Origin: Coleofasciculaceae cyanobacterium
Lineage (GTDB): Bacteria; Cyanobacteriota; Cyanobacteriia; Cyanobacteriales; Xenococcaceae
Direction: 5' to 3'
Assembly (NCBI GenBank): GCA_036703275.1
Contig: DATNPK010000010.1
Location: 1 to 64,000, forward strand
DNA length: 64,000 nt
Shown in pieces: positions 26,633 to 34,369 of this stretch. How positions within the stretch are numbered: the first letter of the stretch is position 1; each line of letters starts with the position of its first letter. The notes under the pieces were generated by a model. It worked only from the letters and a program-made list of their open reading frames with translations. It had not been told where the DNA came from and did not search any database. The position numbers were made by a program, and so were the translations under genes.

Positions 26633-26857
26633 ATGATGAAGCGAGATCGAGTTGTAGTCAAACGCGTAGTCTCAGCAGACGGCAAAATCGTCGCCGAAGC
26701 AAAAAGTGTTGCCAAGGCATCTGACGCTGATGATAGTCAAATCAATCAAAGCGTTTCTGTAAACATTTCATCTGATAATAATTCTTGCACTCAGGCAAAA
26801 TCTAATGTTCGTAGTTCTTCAACATCTTATAGTTCGATTTCGATCATCAAAAGTTAA
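26633..26857 (+). CDS. Small Ser/Asn-rich protein in the peptide cluster
   Basis: A 74-residue protein: a basic start (MKRDRVVVKRVVSADGKIVA) followed by a long low-complexity Ser/Asn/Ala-rich part with one cysteine. AAGG lies 8 bases before the first ATG (26633); the second ATG (26636) is also possible. It lacks a double-glycine motif. The ordered N-terminus and the position between ppiC and peptide 2 suggest a real gene, but I cannot assign a function. Confidence 0.6.
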   Translation: MMKRDRVVVKRVVSADGKIVAEAKSVAKASDADDSQINQSVSVNISSDNNSCTQAKSNVRSSSTSYSSISIIKS

Positions 26858-26936
26858 TAAAAAATTCGCTCTTTTCAGCGATAATGCTATACTAAAAAAA
26901 TAGTTTAAAAAATAGTTTAAAAAGTAGGTTTAACCA

Positions 26937-27239
26937 ATGCTGATAACTGACATATCTTTCTTGGAAAATGCCTTAGATAACGAGAAAATTTTAGCTGGTG
27001 GTTATTCATTAACAATAACTTCCATTGCCTCCAGCGGAGGTTATAATTCCTCTTCCAGTAGTACGAAAGTTTCTCTCAACATCAATGGAAAAAATAAAAA
27101 AGCAAAGGGCATAGTAAAAGCAGTGGCAATTGGCAAAGGCGCGGACGTCGATATTGATGTCAAAGGTTTTAATAAAGTAAAAAGAAAAGCTAAACAAGCA
27201 AAAAACTATGCTTTTGAGACTGTTAAACTAAAAGCATAG
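26937..27239 (+). CDS. Double-glycine leader peptide 2
   Basis: This is a 100-residue precursor. Leader residues 1-22 end in KILAGG (start MLITDISFLENALDNEKILA). The cargo from Tyr23 has a Ser/Gly patch (SIASSGGYNSSSSST) and a basic Lys/Val/Ala-rich half, without Cys. The leader pattern M-L/I-I-T/S-D-I/L-S-F-L/I-E matches peptide 1 closely. Upstream, ATAGTTTAAAAA is repeated twice. It is a probable substrate of the HetC-like exporter. Confidence 0.72.
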   Translation: MLITDISFLENALDNEKILAGGYSLTITSIASSGGYNSSSSSTKVSLNINGKNKKAKGIVKAVAIGKGADVDIDVKGFNKVKRKAKQAKNYAFETVKLKA

Positions 27240-27334
27240 TAAGAGCTGATTCCTAAAGAGAAAATGAAGAACAAATAAAAAGCTAGGGGAAGAAAATATC
27301 CTCAAAAGAGTAAATTGATTCTTACTAAGACTTA

Positions 27335-27629
27335 GAGACTGTTTGTAAATAAAAGATTAAAGAGGTTGTGCTTGATAATTAGCCAACCTCTTCAAGATTC
27401 GATGAACCATGGCAAGATAAATAAGTCATTCACTAGTTTCAGGCAGTTTTTCATAATCTACTACCAAGGGTCGTTTTTTAATCAACCAAGCAAAAGTTCT
27501 TTCGACAACCCCTCTTCGCGCTAATAGTTGAAAGCCCTTTCCTTGCCTTTTCATTACTTCGACAGTAGCAGAGGAAAGGTTTTCTACCGCTTGTTTAAAT
27601 CTCGCTCCTTGATAGCCTTGATCTAACTA
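27335..27629 (-). mobile_element. IS5-like transposase 3' relic with terminal repeat
   Basis: On the minus strand LDQGYQGARFKQAVENLSS, then GFQLLARRGVVERTFAWLIKK and a stop at 27426-27428, give the last 67 residues of an IS5-family DDE transposase. They include the R-VVERTFAWL block around the catalytic Glu. The outer end GAGACTGTTTGTAAAT (27335-27350) looks like its terminal inverted repeat. The 5' two-thirds are absent; the break coincides with the stop codon of the acetyltransferase gene. Confidence 0.7.
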
Positions 27630-28183
27630 TGCTGTTTAATGATTCGGCAAGGATTACCAGCAGCAACAACATTACTGGGAATATCTTTAGTTACTATACT
27701 ACCTGCACCGATAGTTACGTTTGAGCCAATAGTCACCCCAGGACAAATAATTACCCCACCTCCAAGCCAAACATTATCACCAATGATAACTGGTGCTGCA
27801 AGTTCTTTCCCTGACAATCTCAATTCGGGATCTGTAGGATGATATGCTGTATAGATTTGCACCTTGGGTGCGAGTAAAACATCATTGCCCAAATGTACCG
27901 TGTTGCAGTCAAGAATTGTGCAGTCATAGTTGATGTATAAATTGTCTCCTGCAAAAATATGACGGCCGTAATCACAGTAAAAAGGAGGTCTTAAGCTGAA
28001 ATTAGCTCCAATACCGCCAAACAAACTGATAATAATCTCTTTTTGCTGATTTAGCTCATTAGGTTGCGATAAATTAAAGTCATGAAGCAGCCTACGCGCC
28101 TGAAAGTGCATCGCTGTTAGTTCTCGATCCGTTGCTAAATACAACTCGCCATTCAACATTTTTTCTCGCTCAGTTTTTTTCAT
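27623..28183 (-). CDS. Maltose/galactoside O-acetyltransferase-like (LbH family)
   Basis: This is a left-handed beta-helix acetyltransferase of the Maa/LacA type, which transfers acetyl from acetyl-CoA to sugars. The start ATG 28183 (KKTEREKMLNGELYLATDRE) fits the family better than GTG 28207. Hexapeptide repeats run from about 60 to 180. The catalytic-type His block is YTAYHPTDPELR, and the end is VTKDIPSNVVAAGNPCRII. The length (186 residues) is normal. The stop codon directly abuts the IS5 relic, so the last residues (KQHS) may be altered. Confidence 0.85.
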   Translation of the reverse strand: MKKTEREKMLNGELYLATDRELTAMHFQARRLLHDFNLSQPNELNQQKEIIISLFGGIGANFSLRPPFYCDYGRHIFAGDNLYINYDCTILDCNTVHLGNDVLLAPKVQIYTAYHPTDPELRLSGKELAAPVIIGDNVWLGGGVIICPGVTIGSNVTIGAGSIVTKDIPSNVVAAGNPCRIIKQHS

Positions 28184-28248
28184 CAAAAATGTTAAGAGGA
28201 TACTCACACTTCGCGGTTAGCAAGTGTAAGAGGAATCGAAACCAGTAA

Positions 28249-29409
28249 CTAAACTGCGACGAGAAATTTCTCTTCCTGTGTACAAATTAATCCTGTTGCT
28301 CGTCGCAACAACTTTACTTTGCTGGTTGTGAACTGACCAATACGCTTCCAGGCTGCATTTGAGATGCTTATTTGTTTAGCAGTATCGCCAGAACACCAAC
28401 CCTGGTAAGTAATACCAGCTTTAACTCCTTCAACAAAGTCTCCTTTACGAAGATCGTGTCTAGTAGTCGTACCACCGTATTTACGCCGATTACCTCCTTT
28501 GCTTGGCAGCATTAGGTGTAACTGTCTACGGGAAACAGGCGGTCGTCTAATTACAAAGAAGGGAGCATTGGTTATTTTTATTTGCCCCTGCCAGCAGTGA
28601 CCTCTACCTTCAGAGTTCTCAAAAGGCAAATAATCAATAAACTGACTGGCTGCGAGAGTCAACCCATCGACTGCATGAGTTGCTGGAATCGCTTCTTTTT
28701 TGTTTAGCTTTTGCTTAGGTAAACCTAGGTGTTTTCTAAGATTGGAAGTCTGCCATCCAAACCTAGTTGTGGTTGGTGCAATCTTGTTTAACTGCTTGAT
28801 TGCCCATTTTTGACCCACCTGGACTGGTGAGAAATTACATCCAGGTAGTGTTTTCGCTTTGACATATTCGTAGACAATAGAGCTAATCGGATAGATTTTA
28901 GCTAGCTCAGTTATTACGCGAATCTCAAGTAATCTATTAGCTTTAATACTTGGAGCAAGCTTGTTACCACGACGATTAGAGAATCTTTTTTGTCTATGTG
29001 CGCGAAGAAAAAAAGCCAGATTGCGATTAATTCTTCTGCCTCTTCTAGAACGACGCATCATTCTACGCTGCTCCATTCGCTTTTTAACCGTTTCAAAAGG
29101 TAGAAACAAATGAGCGGTAAACAGAGTAAACTTTCTGCTTACAAGTCCTATCCCAGAATAATATTTACCTGGGTCGATGCCAGCCGAAATAGATTGCTTT
29201 TCTCTACCGCTAGGCTCTTCTACCAACTGAATGTAGTAGATGCCTAACTTATTTCGTTTGCCTACGGCTTTGCCATCTCGTACCATCCGCCTAGCTCTAG
29301 AAGCTTTGCATGGCATCGCAGGACTATTATCAGGATTTACTACTGGTACTCTAATCATGTTGGATACAATCCTATAAAAGTGTTGAGTCGCTTCGCGCAC
29401 CTCAATCAA
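28249..29409 (-). CDS. isrB: IsrB-type RNA-guided nickase (IscB family without HNH)
   Basis: The 386-residue protein starts with a PLMP-type domain (MPCKASRARRMVRDGKA), then RuvC-I Asp79 (GIDPGK), an Arg-rich bridge helix (about 107-131), RuvC-II Glu181 (IVYEYVKAK) and RuvC-III His245/Asp248 (THAVDGLTLA). Only about 65 residues separate RuvC-II and III and no HNH motif is present, which defines IsrB rather than IscB. The C-terminal GGNRRKYGG...RKGDFV block is also typical. TTG 29409 has GGGAGG just upstream; ATG 29358 (MIRVPVVNPDN) is the alternative. IsrB proteins nick DNA under omega-RNA guidance; all catalytic residues are retained. Confidence 0.88.
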   Translation of the reverse strand: MIEVREATQHFYRIVSNMIRVPVVNPDNSPAMPCKASRARRMVRDGKAVGKRNKLGIYYIQLVEEPSGREKQSISAGIDPGKYYSGIGLVSRKFTLFTAHLFLPFETVKKRMEQRRMMRRSRRGRRINRNLAFFLRAHRQKRFSNRRGNKLAPSIKANRLLEIRVITELAKIYPISSIVYEYVKAKTLPGCNFSPVQVGQKWAIKQLNKIAPTTTRFGWQTSNLRKHLGLPKQKLNKKEAIPATHAVDGLTLAASQFIDYLPFENSEGRGHCWQGQIKITNAPFFVIRRPPVSRRQLHLMLPSKGGNRRKYGGTTTRHDLRKGDFVEGVKAGITYQGWCSGDTAKQISISNAAWKRIGQFTTSKVKLLRRATGLICTQEEKFLVAV

Positions 29410-29575
29410 AATGTCCTCCCTTTAAAAGCCCCTTTAATCAGAAGGGTTGTAGATAACTCAAGAAGTGCGAAATACTTGAGAGTACGTATCAGGTTGAGGC
29501 TCATGCGCTATTCAAGGGTTATGTCTAGCTGAATCTAGCACTCTCCGTCCTCGCTTTTAGCAGGGCGGAGTTCTT
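29410..29575 (-). ncRNA. Probable IsrB omega RNA scaffold
   Basis: IscB/IsrB guide scaffolds are encoded directly upstream of the protein. Here the 165 bases before isrB hold a strong hairpin (CTCCGTCC/GGGCGGAG, 29543-29570, with a G-U pair), a second pairing GAAGGGTTGT/ACAACCCTTC-type region near 29440, and the terminal AGAACTCCGCCC start seen at many such element ends. The guide would lie just beyond 29575. The limits are approximate. Confidence 0.5.
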
Positions 29576-29881
29576 GAAATATAAAATGGCGCGATGGATC
29601 GAGTTACTTTTACTCAGCATAGCGATTTTTGACGTAAGCCAGTCTTTAACACTTGAGGACTACCATGTAGTTAATTAGCAACAAAAAATGCGAAGCCTTC
29701 GGTAGAAGCAAGTTAACCCTTAACTCGATTCTGCCAATTTCGCTTAACCTTGAGCTTGAAAAAATGGTAATTTGATAGGCAAAACCCTAAAATGCGATCG
29801 CCAGCTTTCTTTAATACTTAGAGAAGACTAGTGACAAAATCAAAACATCAATTTAGATTTAAAATTAATTATCTATAAAAA
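29576..29881. other. Gene-free stretch upstream of exported protein gene
   Basis: About 300 bases with no open frame I would defend. It contains two HIP1-like sites and an AT-rich end that should hold the promoter of the next gene, and it borders the left end of the IsrB element. Confidence 0.35.
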
Positions 29882-30346
29882 ATGACAAAACTTTTACAAA
29901 TACCCTTAATAATAGGAATTACCTTCGCTATTCAATCAATTTTATCTATTTCATCTCACGCCGAAATCAAAACTAAGCTAGATATTGCCAATTTGACAGC
30001 CCAAAATAGCAAGATTAAAGAATTTGTTTTTAATTTCAATAATACTTATGATTATGCTGCTTGTTTGGACGTAATTTTGTTAGCCTATGAAAAACGTAAT
30101 GCCGAACTAGAAAAGGTGTTTAAAAATGATTGTGCCACTAATGTTTTAAACACCTTTGGCAATAATCTATCGAAAGATGCAGCTTTACAGTTAATTGAAT
30201 CGGCTAATTTACACGCTACTGAAGGATTAGAAAATCCACTTTATCCTACTCTTGGTCTTAGAAGAAGAATAGCGATTAATCTAGGATATGTCTATGATAC
30301 GGACAAAAACAATCCTGATATTTTGAAATACATAAATCCCGAGTAA
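29882..30346 (+). CDS. Exported protein of unknown function
   Basis: The 154-residue protein has a signal peptide (MTKLLQIPLIIGITFAIQSI, cleavage likely after SSHA at residue 27). The mature helical domain has two cysteines (YAACLDV, KNDCATN) about 26 residues apart. I do not recognise the family. It stands alone between the IsrB element and a MITE-like repeat. Confidence 0.65.
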   Translation: MTKLLQIPLIIGITFAIQSILSISSHAEIKTKLDIANLTAQNSKIKEFVFNFNNTYDYAACLDVILLAYEKRNAELEKVFKNDCATNVLNTFGNNLSKDAALQLIESANLHATEGLENPLYPTLGLRRRIAINLGYVYDTDKNNPDILKYINPE

Positions 30347-30383
30347 AAATAATACCATCTCTCAAAAGTTATAAAAGACTTGA

Positions 30384-30489
30384 TAGTAGCGCGTCTAGGC
30401 TAAAGTGCTGGGCTGATTCCCCCAAGCTTGGAGGTTAGGGGGCTGAAAATATTGTCAATATTTAACAAATTAATCTAGACGCGCTACTA
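30384..30489. repeat. MITE-like element with perfect 15-bp inverted ends
   Basis: TAGTAGCGCGTCTAG (30384-30398) and CTAGACGCGCTACTA (30475-30489) are exact inverse complements. Between them lie a CCCCCAAGCTTGG...GGTTAGGGGG stretch and an AAATATTGTCAATATTT palindrome. It has no coding capacity, and no clear target duplication is visible. Its size (106 bp) and perfect ends fit a miniature transposable element or REP-type repeat between convergent genes. Confidence 0.6.
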
Positions 30490-30512
30490 GGGAACGATAG
30501 TTATTTGACTCA

Positions 30513-32075
30513 CTATTGACGACCGTGATAATCGTTACCTGAACCATATTTCCAAGCATCTAACCAACGATGATAATAATATTGCTGAGACGGCGATAGA
30601 TTTTTAACTACTGGTTGAGCTAGTTTTGCTGCACTATACAAACCGCTATATAGTGCCAGGTTGAAATAGTGAAAACTCCAGTTAACTAAAGGATTAATGC
30701 CAATTTGAGGCAACAAAGGTAAGACTAATTTAGGATTAACTGAAGGCAAAGTTTTGGCTAAAGGTGCAAATTGAATTACGTCCTGTAAAAATGGCTTGAG
30801 TACGTCGTCTCCCAAACGTTCCATCACGGCAAAAACACCGCTCATGAGATTATTAATTTGCTCGGGATTAACCTGTTGACCAACCTTTACGCTCATGGTT
30901 TGCTGAAATAACCAGGTAACAGAGATATTAGGTTGATATGGTTGTAGTAGAACTAAATCTTTATTGCTTAAGCGATCTACGATCAAAGCTTCGTTGATAC
31001 CATTAGTTAAACGTTTCAAATGACGAATCATTGCGCCAAAGCCACCAAAGCTGACAGGAGATTGTCCCCCTGCGCTGTCGCCTACGGGCAAAATGCGATC
31101 GAAAGGTAGTTTGATCGGACTATCTTTATATGCAGGAAAAAAGCCAAATAAAAATCGCTGAAATTTTAGCTGTTCTAAGGTAATATTTTGATATTTTGGC
31201 AAAAGCCTGAGATATTCGTTCATAAAATCTTCCAAGCTTGGTCTTTCTGGCTCGGCATCTAGATAGCTGAACATATAGGTAGTACGACCATCTTTGGCAG
31301 GAAAAGCTTCCCAAAAGTATTGACAGTGATTAATAATTGGCGTGAAGGAATAAATTAAATCTCCTGTCTTGTTTTCAGGAAACCCTTGGGCGCAGCTACC
31401 AACTACAACACAAACTGCTTCAGGTTTGATCCCATTTCTGACCTGTTGAATTATGGGTGAAAAGTGTCCCATAGCATCTATTAGCAGTCGAGTTTTGATG
31501 GTTTGTACTCCTGTTTGTATTACTATTCCATCAGGATGAACCGTAGCCGATTTAAACGCCGTATTTTCTAATAACTTGCCTCCTGCCTGGAAAAATTTTT
31601 GTTTGAGTTTTGCCAATAAATAAACAGGATCGACTCCAATATTTAAAACATCTTTGACCCAAACTTCTTCCCCTGGTTTAAAGCTGACTCTGGCGGGATT
31701 ATATTCAGTAGCGATCGCCGTTGCCAATTCTTCCTCAGTCAACAACTCTAATTCAATTAATGTATTTAATTCCTGGCGCGAAATATTCCACTCTTGTTCT
31801 CTTCCTTGCAGAATTCCCTTTTCAATTAGCACAACCTGCCAACCAAGCTGCTGTAGTGCTGCACCTAAGAGGATGCCTAATGTCCCGCCACAGATTGCCA
31901 CATCTGTTTCTGACTCGCCGCTGATTGCTGAACTATTGCTGACAACTTCTGGCGCAGCTAGGTTTCCTGAGCGTAATGTTGACCAAAATCCATCTGCTTG
32001 GCGCAATCTTGCTAATACATTGTCTGGTTGTTGAGAAAGTATTTCTGTGGTTAAACTCATTTGGAGCAATTTCAA
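30513..32075 (-). CDS. cruP: CruP-like FAD-dependent oxidoreductase (lycopene cyclase family)
   Basis: The 520-residue flavoprotein has an N-terminal dinucleotide motif (VAICGGTLGILLGAALQQLG, about 58-78) followed by LIEKG. A GDSAGGQSPVSFGGFGAMIRH block near 348 is the FAD-contact signature of the CruA/CruP group. Its length fits CruP (about 500-550) better than CruA (about 640). CruA cyclises lycopene; CruP is a paralogue whose role in carotenoid metabolism or redox protection is less settled. An ATG at 32060 is a possible start inside the N-terminus. Confidence 0.82.
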   Translation of the reverse strand: MKLLQMSLTTEILSQQPDNVLARLRQADGFWSTLRSGNLAAPEVVSNSSAISGESETDVAICGGTLGILLGAALQQLGWQVVLIEKGILQGREQEWNISRQELNTLIELELLTEEELATAIATEYNPARVSFKPGEEVWVKDVLNIGVDPVYLLAKLKQKFFQAGGKLLENTAFKSATVHPDGIVIQTGVQTIKTRLLIDAMGHFSPIIQQVRNGIKPEAVCVVVGSCAQGFPENKTGDLIYSFTPIINHCQYFWEAFPAKDGRTTYMFSYLDAEPERPSLEDFMNEYLRLLPKYQNITLEQLKFQRFLFGFFPAYKDSPIKLPFDRILPVGDSAGGQSPVSFGGFGAMIRHLKRLTNGINEALIVDRLSNKDLVLLQPYQPNISVTWLFQQTMSVKVGQQVNPEQINNLMSGVFAVMERLGDDVLKPFLQDVIQFAPLAKTLPSVNPKLVLPLLPQIGINPLVNWSFHYFNLALYSGLYSAAKLAQPVVKNLSPSQQYYYHRWLDAWKYGSGNDYHGRQ

Positions 32076-32190
32076 ATTTAATCAGGAGTAATCAGCAATC
32101 GCATCGCCGGAGCGATCTCTCTGACCAGAAAACACTATTAATCTTTGACTAAAGTATTTAATAATAGTTTGTATTGTTAACATAATAGAT

Positions 32191-32244
32191 AACCTCTCCG
32201 TTAGAAAACATCTATCACTAGATACTGACCGATAGGGAGAGGTT
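32191..32244. repeat. AACCTCTCC hairpin between rbp and cruP
   Basis: AACCTCTCC (32191-32199) and GGAGAGGTT (32236-32244) pair perfectly over a 36-base loop. On the plus strand TTTTT follows, but no plus-strand gene ends here. On the minus strand it lies between rbp and cruP without a U-tract, so its use is unclear. Confidence 0.4.
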
Positions 32245-32328
32245 TTTAAGCTAAAAAAATCATTAATTGTTAACTAAACTATCAACTGGCAAATGATAAA
32301 CATCTATCTAGATTGATTGATTGATTCT

Positions 32329-32631
32329 TTAATAGTTGCGGGATGAGCTTTCAAAACGGCGATTACCACCACCACCACGATTATTTTCACGAGGTCTGGC
32401 TTTATTGACTCTTAATTCTCTTCCCATCCAGTCTGCACCGTCTAAACTTTCAATTGCTTTGGTTTCTTCGTCTTCAGTACTCATTTCTACGAAACCGAAA
32501 CCTCTGGGACGACCCGTTTCGCGGTCTGATGGAAGAGAAACCCTAGATACAGTACCGTATTCTTCAAAAACAGTCGTAAGATCTTCTTTAGTGACCTCGT
32601 AATTAAGATTACCTACATAGATTGACATCAA
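32329..32631 (-). CDS. rbp: RRM-type RNA-binding protein (Rbp)
   Basis: One RNA-recognition motif fills residues 1-80: RNP2 is IYVGNLNY (4-11) and RNP1 is RGFGFVEM (43-50). A short Gly/Arg/Asn-rich tail follows (ENNRGGGGNRRFES). This is the cyanobacterial Rbp design, often cold-induced, with roles in mRNA stability or localisation. A GGAGACAATTG site precedes ATG 32628-32631. The 300-base region upstream, shared with mgtE, contains no other gene. Confidence 0.93.
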   Translation of the reverse strand: MMSIYVGNLNYEVTKEDLTTVFEEYGTVSRVSLPSDRETGRPRGFGFVEMSTEDEETKAIESLDGADWMGRELRVNKARPRENNRGGGGNRRFESSSRNY

Positions 32632-32931
32632 TTGTCTCCTGATTTGCGAAATTATTTTGAGATGAATATTTCGGAAGAAAGCTTGCCAGTCTATTCAATA
32701 GCCTAGAGGTTATGACAAATTTAAACAAACGCGCCCACCGAATTGAAATCTCTATTTTCTAGTACATTAACACAGCCGAATTGAAAGGATTCATTTAAAG
32801 AGGGAAAACAATATTAAAAAATAAGAAGTGAATTGTATCTAATAATTAATAGTTTAATGAGGAAGGTTTTATTTGCCGCTCAAAAACAATAACTAATTAT
32901 AAAAATAAATCTGTATTATTGGACGTGATGT

Positions 32932-34305
32932 ATGACACCAAATGGAACTAAATATAACGAATTAAGACAGTTAGTTCGATCGCAACTAGAACTATTGCTA
33001 GAAAGCGGCAACTTGCAGGGGGCTAAATCTCTTTTAATTCCTGTACAGCCAGTAGATATTGCCGAAGCGATTGAAGGCTTACCAGAACCAATCCAGTTAA
33101 TTGCCTTTCGGTTACTTTCTAAAGCAGAAGCGATCGAAGTATATGAATATCTTAATACTGATGTTCAACAAGCTTTAATTCAGGAATTTAAACGACAAGA
33201 AGTATTAGACGTTGTGGATCAAATGTCTCCAGATGACCGCGCTAGGATGTTTGATGAGCTACCAGCTAAAGTAGTACGTCGTTTATTGTCACAGTTAAGC
33301 CCAAAAGAACGCCAGGCTACGGCTATTTTACTGGGTTACGGCGAAGATACGGCGGGGCGCATTATGACCCCCGAATATATCTCGCTGAAAGAGAATCTGA
33401 CTGTTAGCCAGACTTTAGAAAGAATCAGAAATTTATCAAATACTTCCGAAGTTGTCTATTATCTTTACGTCACTAATATTTCTCGCCAATTAACTGGAAT
33501 TGTCTCTTTAAGAGATTTAGTCATTGCTGCGCCAGATACGACTTTAGCCGAAATCATGACTCGCGATGTGGTGTTTGTACATACTGATACCGACCAAGAA
33601 GAGGTTGCCAGAACGATTCAACGTTACGACATTTTAGCACTGCCAGTAGTTGATAGCGAAGAACGGTTAGTGGGAGTTGTGACCGTTGACGATGTGATTG
33701 ATATTATCGAGCGCGAAGCAACTGAAGATATTTACGCCTTGGGTGGGGTACAGTCAGATAAAGATAATTATTTTCAAACCAACTTATTGATCGTAGCCCG
33801 TCGTAGAGTGGTTTGGTTGTTTGTTTTATTGCTGACCAATACTGTAACTGGTGCAATTATTCGTTCTCAGGAGTCATTATTGCAACAGGTAGTAATCTTG
33901 ACTGCTTTTATTCCTTTGTTGACTGGTACTGGAGGGAACGTAGGCGCACAGTCTTCTACGGTGGTGATCAGGGGTTTAAATACCGAAGAGATTCAAAACC
34001 TGGGGGCGGGAAAAGTTGTCTTTCGCGAAGCAGCAGCAGGCATTCTGTTGGGTTTAATTTTGGGGACAATGGCAACTGTCTGGGCATATTTTCTCCAGGG
34101 AAGTTGGGCAGTAGCAATATCGGTAGGAACTAGTTTAGTGGCGATCTCGCTGTTGGCTTCTGTGGCTGGTTCGGCTTTGCCTTTTCTATTTCGTTCTTTG
34201 GGCTTAGATCCTGCCTTGATGTCTGCACCGTTTATCACCACAGCCGTAGATGTTTTAGGAGTACTAATTTACTTCTACATCGCTCGCACCATTCTTGGTC
34301 TATAA
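32932..34305 (+). CDS. mgtE: MgtE-family magnesium transporter
   Basis: The 457-residue channel has an N-terminal superhelical domain (about 10-130, with LSPKERQATAILLGYGEDTAGRIM at its end), paired CBS domains (IMTPEYISLKENLTV at about 143; IMTRDVVFVHTDTDQ at about 205) and a C-terminal pore of five helices. The pore contains the signature FIPLLTGTGGNVGAQSSTV. Mg2+ enters down its gradient, and the cytosolic domains close the pore when Mg2+ is plentiful. The gene is complete. No Mg riboswitch is recognisable upstream. Confidence 0.93.
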   Translation: MTPNGTKYNELRQLVRSQLELLLESGNLQGAKSLLIPVQPVDIAEAIEGLPEPIQLIAFRLLSKAEAIEVYEYLNTDVQQALIQEFKRQEVLDVVDQMSPDDRARMFDELPAKVVRRLLSQLSPKERQATAILLGYGEDTAGRIMTPEYISLKENLTVSQTLERIRNLSNTSEVVYYLYVTNISRQLTGIVSLRDLVIAAPDTTLAEIMTRDVVFVHTDTDQEEVARTIQRYDILALPVVDSEERLVGVVTVDDVIDIIEREATEDIYALGGVQSDKDNYFQTNLLIVARRRVVWLFVLLLTNTVTGAIIRSQESLLQQVVILTAFIPLLTGTGGNVGAQSSTVVIRGLNTEEIQNLGAGKVVFREAAAGILLGLILGTMATVWAYFLQGSWAVAISVGTSLVAISLLASVAGSALPFLFRSLGLDPALMSAPFITTAVDVLGVLIYFYIARTILGL

Positions 34306-34369
34306 ACAGCTGATAGCTAACAACATTCAAGTTATCAGCGAAGCAAATTTATCTAAAACATATAAAGCA

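Noticed and set aside
32191-32244. AACCTCTCC hairpin as a terminator
   Set aside because: The U-tract is on the plus strand, where no gene ends, and the stem has a 36-base loop, so I list it only as a repeat.
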